Positions 49,744-58,692 of a DNA stretch of 64,000 nucleotides are shown here, one piece after another; positions within the stretch are counted from its first letter, which is position 1; each line of letters opens with the position of its first letter. This DNA comes from UMGS1532 sp045542355 (lineage in GTDB: Bacteria; Bacillota; Clostridia; Oscillospirales; Acutalibacteraceae). Made by a program: the position numbers and the translations under genes. The DNA lies in contig JAZQKX010000034.1 in the NCBI GenBank assembly GCA_045542355.1, positions 1 to 64,000 on the forward strand, written 5' to 3'. Below the pieces are notes generated by a model that saw nothing but the letters and a program-made list of their open reading frames with translations, did no database searches and was not told where the DNA came from.

Positions 49744-51105
49744 ATGAAGAAAAATGATGTTATAAAACTCCATATAACCGATTTAACTGGCGGCGGAGAC
49801 GGAGTAGGAAAAGCTCCTGATGGTAGGGTTGTGTTTATACCAAACACCGCTGTTGGTGATGTTATAGAAGCCTTGATTATAAAGGTCAAAACCAAATATG
49901 CGCTGGGTAAGATTTTGAAAATTATCCAACCATCCACCAATAGAATAGATAGTGACTGTCCTGCATCTGCGCGTTGTGGTGGTTGTGTGTTCAGACATAT
50001 TAACTATAAAAAGGAATGTGAAATCAAATATTCCCAGGTGTATAATTCAATCCGTAGAATTGGCGGTATCGAATTTACCCCACAGGATATTCTTGGTGCT
50101 GATTGTATAGATTCGTATAGAAATAAAGCCCAATACCCTGTGGGAACTGACAAAAACGGCAGAGTGATTTGTGGATTTTATTCTAAATCAAGCCATAGAC
50201 TGGTTGAATGTGATGAATGTAGACTACAGCCCGATGTCTTTTCGCAAATTACAAAAGTTTTCTGTGATTGGGCAAATGAACATAAGCTTTCTGTTTATAA
50301 TGAATCAACAGGAAATGGTCTTCTTCGCCACTTATATCTAAGACGAGGTGAAGAAACCTCTGAAGTTATGGTGATTGTTGTTATAAATGGTGCCGAGCTA
50401 CCTTATGCTGATATTCTAAAATCAAAACTTTTTGATTTGTTAGGTGAGCAGTTTAAAAGTTTTCAGATAAACATTAACCAAGCCAACACCAATGTTGTTT
50501 TAGGAGATAGATGTATAACTCTTTACGGCGGTGACTATATTTCAGATATACTATGCGGGGTAAAGCTTAGAATCTCGCCTTTGTCCTTTTATCAGGTTAA
50601 CAGAACCATGGCTCAAAAGCTATATAACCTTGCCAATGAATATGCTGAGTCGTCGGACAAAATTGTGCTTGATTTATATTGTGGAACAGGTGCAATAGGG
50701 CTCTCGATGGCAAAGAAAGCAAAGCGTATAATAGGTGTTGAGATAGTTCCCGAGGCTGTAGAAGACGCAAAACTTAATGCAAAAGCCAACAATATAAAGA
50801 ATTCTGAATTTCTATGTATGGATGCCACTAAGGCTGCTGATTTGCTGAAAAATAGGGGAGAGACTCCCGACGTCGTTATATTAGACCCTCCAAGAAAGGG
50901 CTGTGACTCTGAGCTTTTAAAAACCGTTGCAAAGGGATTCTCTCCAGAAAGAATTGTATATATTTCATGTAACGACTCAACCTTGGCCCGTGATTGCTCT
51001 ATATTAAATGAGTTGGGATACATTCTTAAAAAGCTAACTCCTGTCGATCTGTTTCCCAGAACTGGTCATGTGGAATCTGTGTCTTTACTAACTAAAAATA
51101 TATAA
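49744..51105 (+). CDS. rlmD: 23S rRNA (uracil-C5)-methyltransferase, RlmD/RumA family
   Basis: The 453-residue enzyme has an N-terminal TRAM domain (about 1-60), a four-Cys iron-sulfur site with CPASARCGGC (about 75-84) and a later Cys pair. The SAM domain carries LDLYCGTGAIGLS (about 312-324), DPPRKGC, and the catalytic Cys in YISCN (about 415-419). Members methylate uridine 1939 or nearby sites. The exact site is inferred from the family. Confidence 0.88.
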   Translation: MKKNDVIKLHITDLTGGGDGVGKAPDGRVVFIPNTAVGDVIEALIIKVKTKYALGKILKIIQPSTNRIDSDCPASARCGGCVFRHINYKKECEIKYSQVYNSIRRIGGIEFTPQDILGADCIDSYRNKAQYPVGTDKNGRVICGFYSKSSHRLVECDECRLQPDVFSQITKVFCDWANEHKLSVYNESTGNGLLRHLYLRRGEETSEVMVIVVINGAELPYADILKSKLFDLLGEQFKSFQININQANTNVVLGDRCITLYGGDYISDILCGVKLRISPLSFYQVNRTMAQKLYNLANEYAESSDKIVLDLYCGTGAIGLSMAKKAKRIIGVEIVPEAVEDAKLNAKANNIKNSEFLCMDATKAADLLKNRGETPDVVILDPPRKGCDSELLKTVAKGFSPERIVYISCNDSTLARDCSILNELGYILKKLTPVDLFPRTGHVESVSLLTKNI

Positions 51106-51139
51106 TTTCATCTCATGTTATTTGGGAGTGACGTTTAAA

Positions 51140-51820
51140 TTGGTTTCGAAAATTCAAAGAAAAAAGCTAATAGGAATTATTGTGTTTATTCTATTTTCGA
51201 CATTTATGCTTTTTATAACCTGGTTTATAGGCAGACCAATGATTCGCTTTGTTGAAGATCCAAAACTGTTTCAAGATTGGGTAGATACCTACGGATTGTG
51301 GGGTAGACTGCTCTTTGTCGGCATGGTGGTTTTGCAGGTGATTATAGCCCTCATACCTGGAGAGCCTTTAGAATTTGGTGGGGGATACGCCTTTGGAGCG
51401 GTGGAGGGAACTGTACTAACTACTTTAGGAATTTTGGTCGGAAGCCTTATAGTTTTCGGCTTGGTAAAGAAATTTGGCATGTCCTTTGTGGAAATATTTT
51501 TTTCAGAAGAAAAGATTTCTAATATTAAGTTTTTGAAAAAATCACGAAAAAGGGATATATTACTTTTTCTCCTTTTTGTTTTACCGGGTACTCCAAAGGA
51601 TATATTGACCTATTTTTTAGGACTTACGGATATAAAGGTTTCGACATTGATTTTCATATCTGTTGTTGGTAGATTTCCCTCTGTAGTAACCTCAACTATT
51701 AGTGGCGGCGCACTGGGCAGGGAAAGCTACATATTAGCAATCACTGTTTATGCTACAACCCTGTTCATTAGCGCTGTTGGTTTGTTAATTTATAACAAAA
51801 TATGCAAAAAGAACAAATAA
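51140..51820 (+). CDS. TVP38/TMEM64 family membrane protein (VTT domain)
   Basis: This protein of 226 residues has about six hydrophobic segments and the VTT pattern: LIPGEPLEFGGGYAFG (about 74-89), a following GILVGSLIVFGLVKKFG, and a second half with LPGTPKDILTYFLG and VGRFPSVVTSTISGGALG. VTT/DedA-like proteins act in lipid scrambling or transport of small ions and metals; the role here is open. TTG 51140 is preferred with GGGAG at 51124-51128; an in-frame TTG at 51122 would add six residues. Confidence 0.85.
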   Translation: MVSKIQRKKLIGIIVFILFSTFMLFITWFIGRPMIRFVEDPKLFQDWVDTYGLWGRLLFVGMVVLQVIIALIPGEPLEFGGGYAFGAVEGTVLTTLGILVGSLIVFGLVKKFGMSFVEIFFSEEKISNIKFLKKSRKRDILLFLLFVLPGTPKDILTYFLGLTDIKVSTLIFISVVGRFPSVVTSTISGGALGRESYILAITVYATTLFISAVGLLIYNKICKKNK

Positions 51821-51830
51821 TAATATTTTC

Positions 51831-51884
51831 AGACACGGTTAAATTAATTTAGGGTGAATTAATTTGAAAAAAGCCGTGTCTTTT
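51831..51884 (+). promoter_or_regulatory. Hairpin with the ribosome site of the next gene in its loop
   Basis: AGACACGG (51831-51838) pairs with CCGTGTCT (51874-51881). Inside it AAATTAATT (51841-51849) pairs with AATTAATTT (51857-51865), with an A-rich bulge on the 3' side. The seven-base loop (51850-51856) contains AGGGTG, the ribosome site of the gene at 51864, and the TTG start codon lies in the stem. T4 follows the outer stem, so the same structure may act as terminator of the VTT gene. Translation of the next gene would depend on opening it. Confidence 0.6.
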
Positions 51885-52691
51885 ATTATGACATTATTTT
51901 TTATATCTACTGCAATATTTGTAAGAAGTACCGATAAAAATTTTATAACAGTATGCTTTTTAGAGACAGGAAATTCAGACTGTATAATTGTAAAAACTCA
52001 AGAATCGGCAATTCTTATAGATACCGCCCTGCAGGAATCATACTCTTATATCGACTCCAAGCTTAAAAGCATGAATATAGAAAAACTCGACTGTCTTATT
52101 ATAACCCACTATGATAAGGATCATGTAGGCTCCGCGGCTGATGTAATAAAAGACTACGAGCCCGATGAAATTTATGTGACATACGACCGACCCAAGGTGT
52201 ACAGTAAAGCTCATAAGAATTTTATAAATATTGTTAAAGAATTGAAACTGGAACCAACGATAATAAGAGAAAATACTTCTTTTCAGTTCAGCGATACAAC
52301 CCTTGAAATTATTCCGCCTAAAAGTGATAGTTTCACACAGGATGCCAGTAATAATTCCTCATTAATGATTTCCTTAGAATATGGAAGTACTTCTTTTCTT
52401 ATGACTGGAGATATTGAGAGTGAGAGGATTGCAGAAATTTTAACGGATGGGATTGGAGAATACGATGTATTGAAAGTGCCTCATCATGGCTGGATTGAAG
52501 ATAATACGTCTGATTTATTTAAAGCAGTATCTCCAAGGTATTCTGTTATCACTAATTCTACAGGATACAGAAAAATCCCATCAACTGTTGCGGCTTTAAT
52601 TTCTTGCGGCTCTTATATATATTCAACAGCAAACGGAGAGGTAACATTTAAGTGTTATAAAAACCATGTTGCTGTGTCGCAAATTTTATAA
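51864..52691 (+). CDS. Secreted metallo-beta-lactamase-fold hydrolase, ComEC C-terminal type
   Basis: The 275-residue protein has an N-terminal hydrophobic export signal (about 1-22) and an MBL domain with the metal motif THYDKDHVG (about 86-94), FLMTGDI (about 178-184), and VPHHG (about 205-209). This resembles the soluble MBL domain of ComEC and the stand-alone ComEC-like hydrolases. It would act outside the membrane, perhaps on nucleic acid or phosphate esters. Translation starts at TTG 51864, inside a stem-loop described separately. No competence channel gene lies beside it. Confidence 0.85.
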   Translation: MKKAVSFIMTLFFISTAIFVRSTDKNFITVCFLETGNSDCIIVKTQESAILIDTALQESYSYIDSKLKSMNIEKLDCLIITHYDKDHVGSAADVIKDYEPDEIYVTYDRPKVYSKAHKNFINIVKELKLEPTIIRENTSFQFSDTTLEIIPPKSDSFTQDASNNSSLMISLEYGSTSFLMTGDIESERIAEILTDGIGEYDVLKVPHHGWIEDNTSDLFKAVSPRYSVITNSTGYRKIPSTVAALISCGSYIYSTANGEVTFKCYKNHVAVSQIL

Positions 52692-52739
52692 TTAAGTCAA
52701 AAACAGATGTAGGTGCATATAATGATATAGGTGATTTAT

Positions 52740-53111
52740 ATGTTTATGTTATATTTAATAATTGGTTTTTTTTCAATTATAGGTGTCATATTTGTTGTAA
52801 AAGGTATTGTCGTTTCTTTTTTGAGACTAAATAATGCATGTTGCACCACTAATCTTTTGTTGACGATTACGGACTATCAAAATAATGATCTTGAGTTAGA
52901 AACAAAAATTGCATTATCAAGACTCAAGTGGTATAATATAAAAAGATATGATAATGTCTACATTGTGGGTTGTGGTCTTACTGCTGAAAAATTTAAACTA
53001 TGCGAGGATCATTGCCGCAATACTGACATTAAATTGCTGAGTTACAGCGAATTTTCAGAAATTATTAATGATGTGGGTAATGCCTATGATGGTCGAGAAA
53101 CTGAATATTGA
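52740..53111 (+). CDS. Hypothetical protein with one N-terminal membrane helix
   Basis: The 123-residue product starts at ATG 52740 with AGGTGAT (52729-52735). One hydrophobic helix (about 3-24) is followed by a Cys-containing soluble part with NACCTTNLLLTITDYQ and YNVYIVGCG-like strands. I do not recognise a family. It overlaps the start of recD2 by about 26 bp, which suggests coupling, and the upstream gap holds no clear promoter. Confidence 0.6.
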   Translation: MFMLYLIIGFFSIIGVIFVVKGIVVSFLRLNNACCTTNLLLTITDYQNNDLELETKIALSRLKWYNIKRYDNVYIVGCGLTAEKFKLCEDHCRNTDIKLLSYSEFSEIINDVGNAYDGRETEY

Positions 53112-55290
53112 AGAAGTAAGCGGTACTATAGAGTACATTACATACGAAAACGATGCGAACGGTTACTGTGTTTTCAACATCTCCACCTCCGATGGAGAAT
53201 TGACCTGTGTTGGCAATATGCCAAATCCCTCAGAGGGTGAGAATGTGAAGCTACATGGTAGCTATACATTCCATTCCACCTATGGCAGACAGTTTAAGTT
53301 TGATTCCTATGAGTTGGTAGCACCTGAGGGAGCGGCGGCAATTATGCGCTATCTTTCATCTGGAGCGATAAAAGGAATAGGCCCTGCAACCGCCGGAAAG
53401 ATTGTTGAAAAATTTGGGGCAAACACTCTCCAAATTATCGAAAAGGATTATGATAGACTCGCAACTATTCGCGGTATATCTCTTTCTAAAGCTAAAAAAA
53501 TTAGTGACGAATATCGAATGCAAAATGGTATTCGTGACATAATGATGCATCTTAACATGTATGGAATAACACCCGATGAATCAAATAGAATTTATAAAAT
53601 TCTTGGAAAAAAGACGGTAGAGAAGATTGAAAACAATCCTTATATCCTTTTTAACGAAGAAATCGGTTTTAGTTGGGAACGTGTTGTTGGAATCGCATCA
53701 TATTTTAATGTTGGAAAAGATGATTTAAATAGAATTTCCGCTGGTATTATACATATTCTTAAACACAATCTGCAAAACGGACACACCTGTATTCCGAAAG
53801 AAAAGCTTATTGAACTTTCGGTTGGGCTTTTGGAGTGCAATAGGGATTTGGTTGAAGAAGCCCTTATCGGCCTGCAAAGGCAGGTCAAAATCAAAGCCGA
53901 AAAGCTTAACGGAACAGAATTCATATTTCTCGAAAAATACTATTCTGCAGAGCGTTTTATTGCCTCTAAACTCAATATTATGTTGAGTATCAGTCCCAAA
54001 TCAATCAGGATGCCTAAAGGTGCTATTGAAAGGCTTGAAAATTCTTTCGGAATTAAATATCAGGATAAGCAGGTAGAAGCAATAAACATGGCATTAGAAA
54101 AGGGATTGTTGGTGCTTACGGGCGGACCGGGTACCGGAAAAACTACAACCCTTAAAGCAATTATTCAGGTATTGGAGGAATCGGGTTTCGAGGTTGCATT
54201 GGCTGCACCAACAGGCAGAGCTGCAAAACGTATGAGTGAAGTAACCGGTAAGGATGCCAAAACTATCCACAGACTGCTTGAGGTAGAGTGGGACGACAAC
54301 GATAAACAGATTTTTTCCCGCAATGAAAACAATCCCTTGAATCACGATGCAATCATCATCGACGAAATGTCCATGGTTGATTCTTTGTTGTTTGAAAGTC
54401 TACTTAGAGCGTTAACCCTCGGGTGCAGGGTTATCATGGTTGGCGACAGCAATCAGTTACCAAGTGTTGGCGCCGGAAACGTTCTGAGTGATATTATCGC
54501 GTCTAATACTGTACCTGTTGTAGAATTGACGGAAATTTTCCGACAGGCTATGTCAAGCCTTATTGTTACAAATGCCCATAAAATTGTGAGCGGTGTACAC
54601 CCTGAACTTGATGATAAAGACAGGGATTTCTTTATGATAGATATTGACAGTCCCAACACAGCAGGTAATTATATACTCAATCTATGTGTTAATCGTTTAC
54701 CCAAAGCTTATGGCTACGATACATGCGCTGACATTCAGATTCTTTGCCCTTCTAAGAAGACCCCTGTAGGTACTGTTATACTCAATAATATGCTTCAAAA
54801 GCAGATTAATCCCGCAGACAAGGACAAGCCCGAAATAACCTTTAAGGGCTATGTGCTGAGAGTAGGGGATAAGGTTATGCAGATTAAGAATAATTACGAC
54901 ATTGAGTGGAATCGCGACAACGGTGAAACAGGCTCTGGTGTTTACAATGGGGATATTGGTTTTATAGAAGATATTAACACCCCTTCTCAAAAGGTAACTG
55001 TCAGGTTTGATGACAGGGTTGCTGTATATAATATTGAGGATACATCCCAGCTTGAGTTGTCCTACGCCGTCACTGTTCATAAAAGTCAGGGGAGTGAGTT
55101 TCCGTGTGTAATCATTCCTTTGCTTTCTACCCCACAGCAGCTCTGCTACAGAAACCTATTATATACTGCTGTCACCAGGGCTAAGAATCATATAATAATT
55201 ATCGGCGACAGAGAGCTCGTGGGTATGATGACCGATAACAATCGCAAAACCTTACGTTACACAGGATTGGAAGAGTTCTTGAAAAAATGA
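53086..55290 (+). CDS. recD2: RecD2-type ATP-dependent DNA helicase
   Basis: This protein of about 734 residues is a superfamily 1B helicase with the RecD2 layout. An N-terminal OB-like part comes first (IEEVSGTIEYITYENDANGY). Helix-hairpin-helix repeats follow (GAIKGIGPATAGKIVEKFG), then Walker A TGGPGTGKTTTLK (about 344-356), Walker B IIIDEMSM, and the late motif SYAVTVHKSQGSEF. It unwinds DNA in the 5'-3' direction in repair, independent of RecBC. The start is one of several close ATGs; 53086 gives the most usual N-terminus. Confidence 0.92.
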   Translation: MMVEKLNIEEVSGTIEYITYENDANGYCVFNISTSDGELTCVGNMPNPSEGENVKLHGSYTFHSTYGRQFKFDSYELVAPEGAAAIMRYLSSGAIKGIGPATAGKIVEKFGANTLQIIEKDYDRLATIRGISLSKAKKISDEYRMQNGIRDIMMHLNMYGITPDESNRIYKILGKKTVEKIENNPYILFNEEIGFSWERVVGIASYFNVGKDDLNRISAGIIHILKHNLQNGHTCIPKEKLIELSVGLLECNRDLVEEALIGLQRQVKIKAEKLNGTEFIFLEKYYSAERFIASKLNIMLSISPKSIRMPKGAIERLENSFGIKYQDKQVEAINMALEKGLLVLTGGPGTGKTTTLKAIIQVLEESGFEVALAAPTGRAAKRMSEVTGKDAKTIHRLLEVEWDDNDKQIFSRNENNPLNHDAIIIDEMSMVDSLLFESLLRALTLGCRVIMVGDSNQLPSVGAGNVLSDIIASNTVPVVELTEIFRQAMSSLIVTNAHKIVSGVHPELDDKDRDFFMIDIDSPNTAGNYILNLCVNRLPKAYGYDTCADIQILCPSKKTPVGTVILNNMLQKQINPADKDKPEITFKGYVLRVGDKVMQIKNNYDIEWNRDNGETGSGVYNGDIGFIEDINTPSQKVTVRFDDRVAVYNIEDTSQLELSYAVTVHKSQGSEFPCVIIPLLSTPQQLCYRNLLYTAVTRAKNHIIIIGDRELVGMMTDNNRKTLRYTGLEEFLKK

Positions 55291-55991
55291 AGACTAAGCT
55301 GTTTAAAATATTTAATACATTATTATATTTACTTTTTCCGAATCGTTGTGGTGTTTGTAATAAGGTAATAGATTTTAGTAAAACTTACTGTCCCGCCTGT
55401 GAAATCAGACTTCGTCGTGTGCCTCACTATGTTTCGCTTTTGTGGAGCCATGGTAATACTAACTTCCGCCCGAAATATCTTTCTCCAAAATTTTCGGGTT
55501 GCGTAGCTCCATTTTTGCATAAGAGCGGAAGTAGGAAACTAATATATTGCTATAAATTCAAAAACCGCATAGAACTCGCGGATTTGATTGCAGATGAAAT
55601 GGCAGACGCGTATCAAAAGTATTATACTAAATTTAATATAGATTTAATGACCGCTGTGCCTATGCGCTTTTCCGCAAAAATCCGCAGAGGCTACGATCAG
55701 GTAGATGTGCTTTGCAAAAGACTGACCAAAAGAATTGATCTACCGTACTTTAAATTACTTAAACAGACAGGTCGCAAAAAGCCTCAGCACCAAATATCCC
55801 ACGCAAGACTTCGTCCGGATAATGTAATGGGAATATATTCGTTTGTGTCAAAAGAGGATGTTAAGGGCAAGACTGTGCTTTTAGTGGATGATATTATAAC
55901 CACAGGCTCCACAGTTAACGAATGTTCCAAAATGCTCTTAAAGGCAGGAGCAAAAGAAGTCTTTTGCCTTTCTGCCACTATAAGCGGGTAA
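55287..55991 (+). CDS. ComF family phosphoribosyltransferase-like protein
   Basis: The 234-residue protein has an N-terminal zinc site with CGVC and CPAC (about 21-38) and a phosphoribosyltransferase fold with the PRPP-type motif VLLVDDIITTGSTVNEC (about 195-211). The family is linked to DNA uptake in some bacteria (ComFC), but it also occurs in non-competent species. It overlaps recD2 by four bases. Confidence 0.9.
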   Translation: MKTKLFKIFNTLLYLLFPNRCGVCNKVIDFSKTYCPACEIRLRRVPHYVSLLWSHGNTNFRPKYLSPKFSGCVAPFLHKSGSRKLIYCYKFKNRIELADLIADEMADAYQKYYTKFNIDLMTAVPMRFSAKIRRGYDQVDVLCKRLTKRIDLPYFKLLKQTGRKKPQHQISHARLRPDNVMGIYSFVSKEDVKGKTVLLVDDIITTGSTVNECSKMLLKAGAKEVFCLSATISG

Positions 55992-55995
55992 TCAC

Positions 55996-56024
55996 TTGAA
56001 AACCTGAGAAGTATATTGTATAAT
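55996..56024 (+). promoter_or_regulatory. Promoter of the mreB-like gene
   Basis: TTGAAA (55996-56001), 17 bp and TATAAT (56019-56024), starting directly after the comF stop. Confidence 0.75.
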
Positions 56025-56055
56025 ATGTTTATTAATTAACTTAAGGAGTTTTTAG

Positions 56056-57090
56056 ATGCCTACAGATATTGTAATGGATGCAGGTTCATATAAAACCGTG
56101 CTGTATTCAGGCGGTAAAATAGTTCTTGAACAGCCCTCTTGTGTGTCGGTTGATACAGACACATGGGAGCCGATTTCTTTCGGAACAAGGGCTAAGGATA
56201 CGTTTGGTAGAACCCCCGACAGCGTTACCACGGTTTTCCCTTTTGAACGTGGTGTTATTTCGGATTATAACATTGCCGAAGAAATGATAGTACATTTTAT
56301 CAAATCCACCTTTGGCAACAGGGTTATTAAGCCTCGTATAATAGTTGTTGTACCCAGCGGTGTCACAACCGTTCAGCATCATTCATTGGCTAATGCTGTT
56401 GCGGCGGCGGGTTGCAGAAATATCAGCACTATTGAAAATACAATCGCTGCAGCGGTGGGATTAGGCATTGATTTAGAAAAACCCCATGGCAGTATGATAG
56501 TTGATATCGGTGGTGGAACAACCGATATTGCCACCATTTCTCTCGGCGGAGTTGTCCAGAACGACACCCTGCGTGTTGGCTCAATAGATTTGGACGACGA
56601 TATCATCAAGTTTGTGCGCAGAGAGAAGAATATGTTAATCGGAGGACAAACTGCCGAAGCCATAAAACGTGCGGTGGGTGGTGCTGTTCAGCGCGACTTC
56701 GATGTAACTATAACCGCCAAAGGCAGACATTTATTTACTGGTCTCCCACAGACCTTTGAGGTATCTTCGTCAGAGATTTATGAAGCAATACTTGACCATC
56801 TCCATATGATATGCAAGGGTTGTCAGAGTGTTCTTGAAAAAACCGAGCCAGATGTTGTTGCTGACATCAGCGATGACGGTATCTACCTTCTCGGCGGTGG
56901 TGCCAGACTTTTTGGCATGGACAAAATGCTATCTGACTATCTTGATGTTAAGGTTAACTTTATCGACGATCCCCGTCGCGGTGCTCTCAATGGTGCCGAC
57001 AGAGTGCTAAAAAACCCAAAGCTCGTTAAAAACAGCGATTATCAAATGCGCTCAATTCAAAATCTAATCGTTGACCCTGATGATTTATAA
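56056..57090 (+). CDS. mreB: MreB-family actin homologue
   Basis: The 344-residue protein has the actin/HSP70 fold: a first phosphate region near DAGSYKTVLY, the second in DIGGGTTDIATISLGG (about 152-167), an adenosine motif in LLGGGARL (about 281-288), and PSGVTTVQ. MreB polymers guide cell-wall synthesis along the cell. The phosphate-1 loop is less canonical than in typical MreB (no DLGTAN), so this may be a paralogue such as an Mbl/MreBH type. No mreC/mreD genes follow. AGGAG at 56043-56047 supports the start. Confidence 0.85.
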   Translation: MPTDIVMDAGSYKTVLYSGGKIVLEQPSCVSVDTDTWEPISFGTRAKDTFGRTPDSVTTVFPFERGVISDYNIAEEMIVHFIKSTFGNRVIKPRIIVVVPSGVTTVQHHSLANAVAAAGCRNISTIENTIAAAVGLGIDLEKPHGSMIVDIGGGTTDIATISLGGVVQNDTLRVGSIDLDDDIIKFVRREKNMLIGGQTAEAIKRAVGGAVQRDFDVTITAKGRHLFTGLPQTFEVSSSEIYEAILDHLHMICKGCQSVLEKTEPDVVADISDDGIYLLGGGARLFGMDKMLSDYLDVKVNFIDDPRRGALNGADRVLKNPKLVKNSDYQMRSIQNLIVDPDDL

Positions 57091-57100
57091 ACGCAAGAAA

Positions 57101-57131
57101 TTAAGACCACCATTAGGTGGTCTTAAAAATT
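57101..57131. terminator. Bidirectional terminator between mreB and spoIVA
   Basis: TTAAGACCACC (57101-57111) pairs with GGTGGTCTTAA (57116-57126) around ATTA. A/T-rich sequence on both sides lets it serve both converging genes. Confidence 0.85.
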
Positions 57132-57134
57132 TTA

Positions 57135-58613
57135 TTAAAGAATGATGCAAATCAGTCCACTACAACCCTCGTTAATTACTCGTTCCAAGGTTTCTTGCAA
57201 TCTTACCCTTGCATCCTCGGGCATACGGGCGAGTTTGGTATGTAATCCCTCATTTACGAGTTCATTAAGAGATTTGCCGAAAATGTTGGAATCCCATATT
57301 TTAATTGGATCCTCCTCAAAATCCTTTAGAAGGCTCATCACCAAATCCTCAGATTGCTTTTCTGAACCTACAATTGGATTTACCTCGGTTGTTATATCGG
57401 CTTTCATAAGGTGTATAGAGGGCGCACTTGCGCGGAGTCTAACACCGTAACGACTGCCTTGCTTCATTATTTCAGGCTCCTGCAATGTCAGTTCATCTAT
57501 AGTTGGCATAACTATACCGTAGCCAGTTGCTTCAACCTGATTAATTGCATCGCGGAAGCGCTCGTATTCTCTCTTAATTTCCGCTAACTCTTTTATGTTG
57601 TTTATTAGGGTTTCATCGTTGTCTATGTTTAGTCCGCTGGTTTCGGTGATTATCTTATAAAACAGTGAATTTTGTAATTTAACCGTTACATCAGCACATC
57701 CACTGCCCAAATCAATTTTGCCTACATCCGAACCCTCAACATAATCACAATCGCAGATATCGTTAATAAGCTTGTTAATTTCTCTGATTCTGGTAATCTT
57801 CTTGCAGGAAGTAAGCACTGAATCGCATAAGGCGCTTTTTAACCAATGTTCAGGGTCTAAATATGAAACCCAGCTGGGCATTTGCACCGCGATTTCCTTA
57901 ACTGGGAATTCATACAGCACCTTTGCAATAATCTTTTTGATTTCGCTTTCGCTTAAATCTATGCAGTTTATCGGAATTACGGGAATCTCATATTTTTGCG
58001 TGAGGCTTTTAGCCATATTGATTGCTGATTCTGATTTTGGGTCAATACAGTTTAGCAGTATAACAAAGGGTTTATCAATAGCCTTAAGCTCATTTACTAC
58101 CCTTTCCTCCGCTTCCTCATATTCCTCGCGGGGGATATCGCTTATACTACCGTCTGTGGTAACCAATAGCCCAACTGTAGAATGCTCGTTTATAACCTTT
58201 TGTGTACCTAATTCTGCTGCCATATTGAAGGGCACAGGCTCGTCGTACCAAGGTGTCATAACCATCCTTGGCTGTTCGTTTTCAATATATCCAATCGAAC
58301 TTGGTACAATGTAACCAACGCAGTCAATCATCCGCACCTTGAAATTAACGGCATCGTCAAGACTGACATCGACGCCGTTTTCGGGTATAAACTTCGGCTC
58401 GGTGGTCATAATTGTTCTTCCCGAAGCGGATTGAGGAAGCTCGTCATTTGCGCGATTCCTTTCATAATCACTTTCAATATTGGGCAGAACTAAGGATTCC
58501 ATAAACCGCTTAATGAAAGTGGATTTTCCCGACCTGACCGGTCCCACAATTCCTATGTATATATCACCGCCTGTTCTGTCCGCTATGTCTTTATATATAC
58601 TGGTATTTGTCAT
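57135..58613 (-). CDS. spoIVA: Stage IV sporulation protein A
   Basis: The 492-residue ATPase is the base-layer protein of the spore coat. Walker A is GPVRSGKST (about 24-32), and the MIDCVGY part holds the Walker B-like Asp. A middle domain and a C-terminal domain ending in SGLICIIL follow; the C-terminus is the membrane-targeting part that meets SpoVM. GGAGG on the minus strand (58623-58627) and a sigma-E-type promoter precede it. Made in the mother cell, it polymerises around the forespore. Confidence 0.97.
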   Translation of the reverse strand: MTNTSIYKDIADRTGGDIYIGIVGPVRSGKSTFIKRFMESLVLPNIESDYERNRANDELPQSASGRTIMTTEPKFIPENGVDVSLDDAVNFKVRMIDCVGYIVPSSIGYIENEQPRMVMTPWYDEPVPFNMAAELGTQKVINEHSTVGLLVTTDGSISDIPREEYEEAEERVVNELKAIDKPFVILLNCIDPKSESAINMAKSLTQKYEIPVIPINCIDLSESEIKKIIAKVLYEFPVKEIAVQMPSWVSYLDPEHWLKSALCDSVLTSCKKITRIREINKLINDICDCDYVEGSDVGKIDLGSGCADVTVKLQNSLFYKIITETSGLNIDNDETLINNIKELAEIKREYERFRDAINQVEATGYGIVMPTIDELTLQEPEIMKQGSRYGVRLRASAPSIHLMKADITTEVNPIVGSEKQSEDLVMSLLKDFEEDPIKIWDSNIFGKSLNELVNEGLHTKLARMPEDARVRLQETLERVINEGCSGLICIIL

Positions 58614-58649
58614 AAGAGCCGACCTCCTGTGCTCATTTCTGTTTGTTCA

Positions 58650-58678
58650 ATGATATGAAGGTTGGCGGTGAAATATTA
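58650..58678 (-). promoter_or_regulatory. Sigma-E-type promoter of spoIVA
   Basis: On the minus strand TAATATT (complement of 58672-58678) matches the sigma-E -35 consensus KMATATT. After 14 bp follows CATATCAT (58650-58657), matching six of eight positions of CATACAHT. spoIVA is a known sigma-E gene in Bacillus, which fits. Confidence 0.75.
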
Positions 58679-58692
58679 CAAGCCTTATTAAT

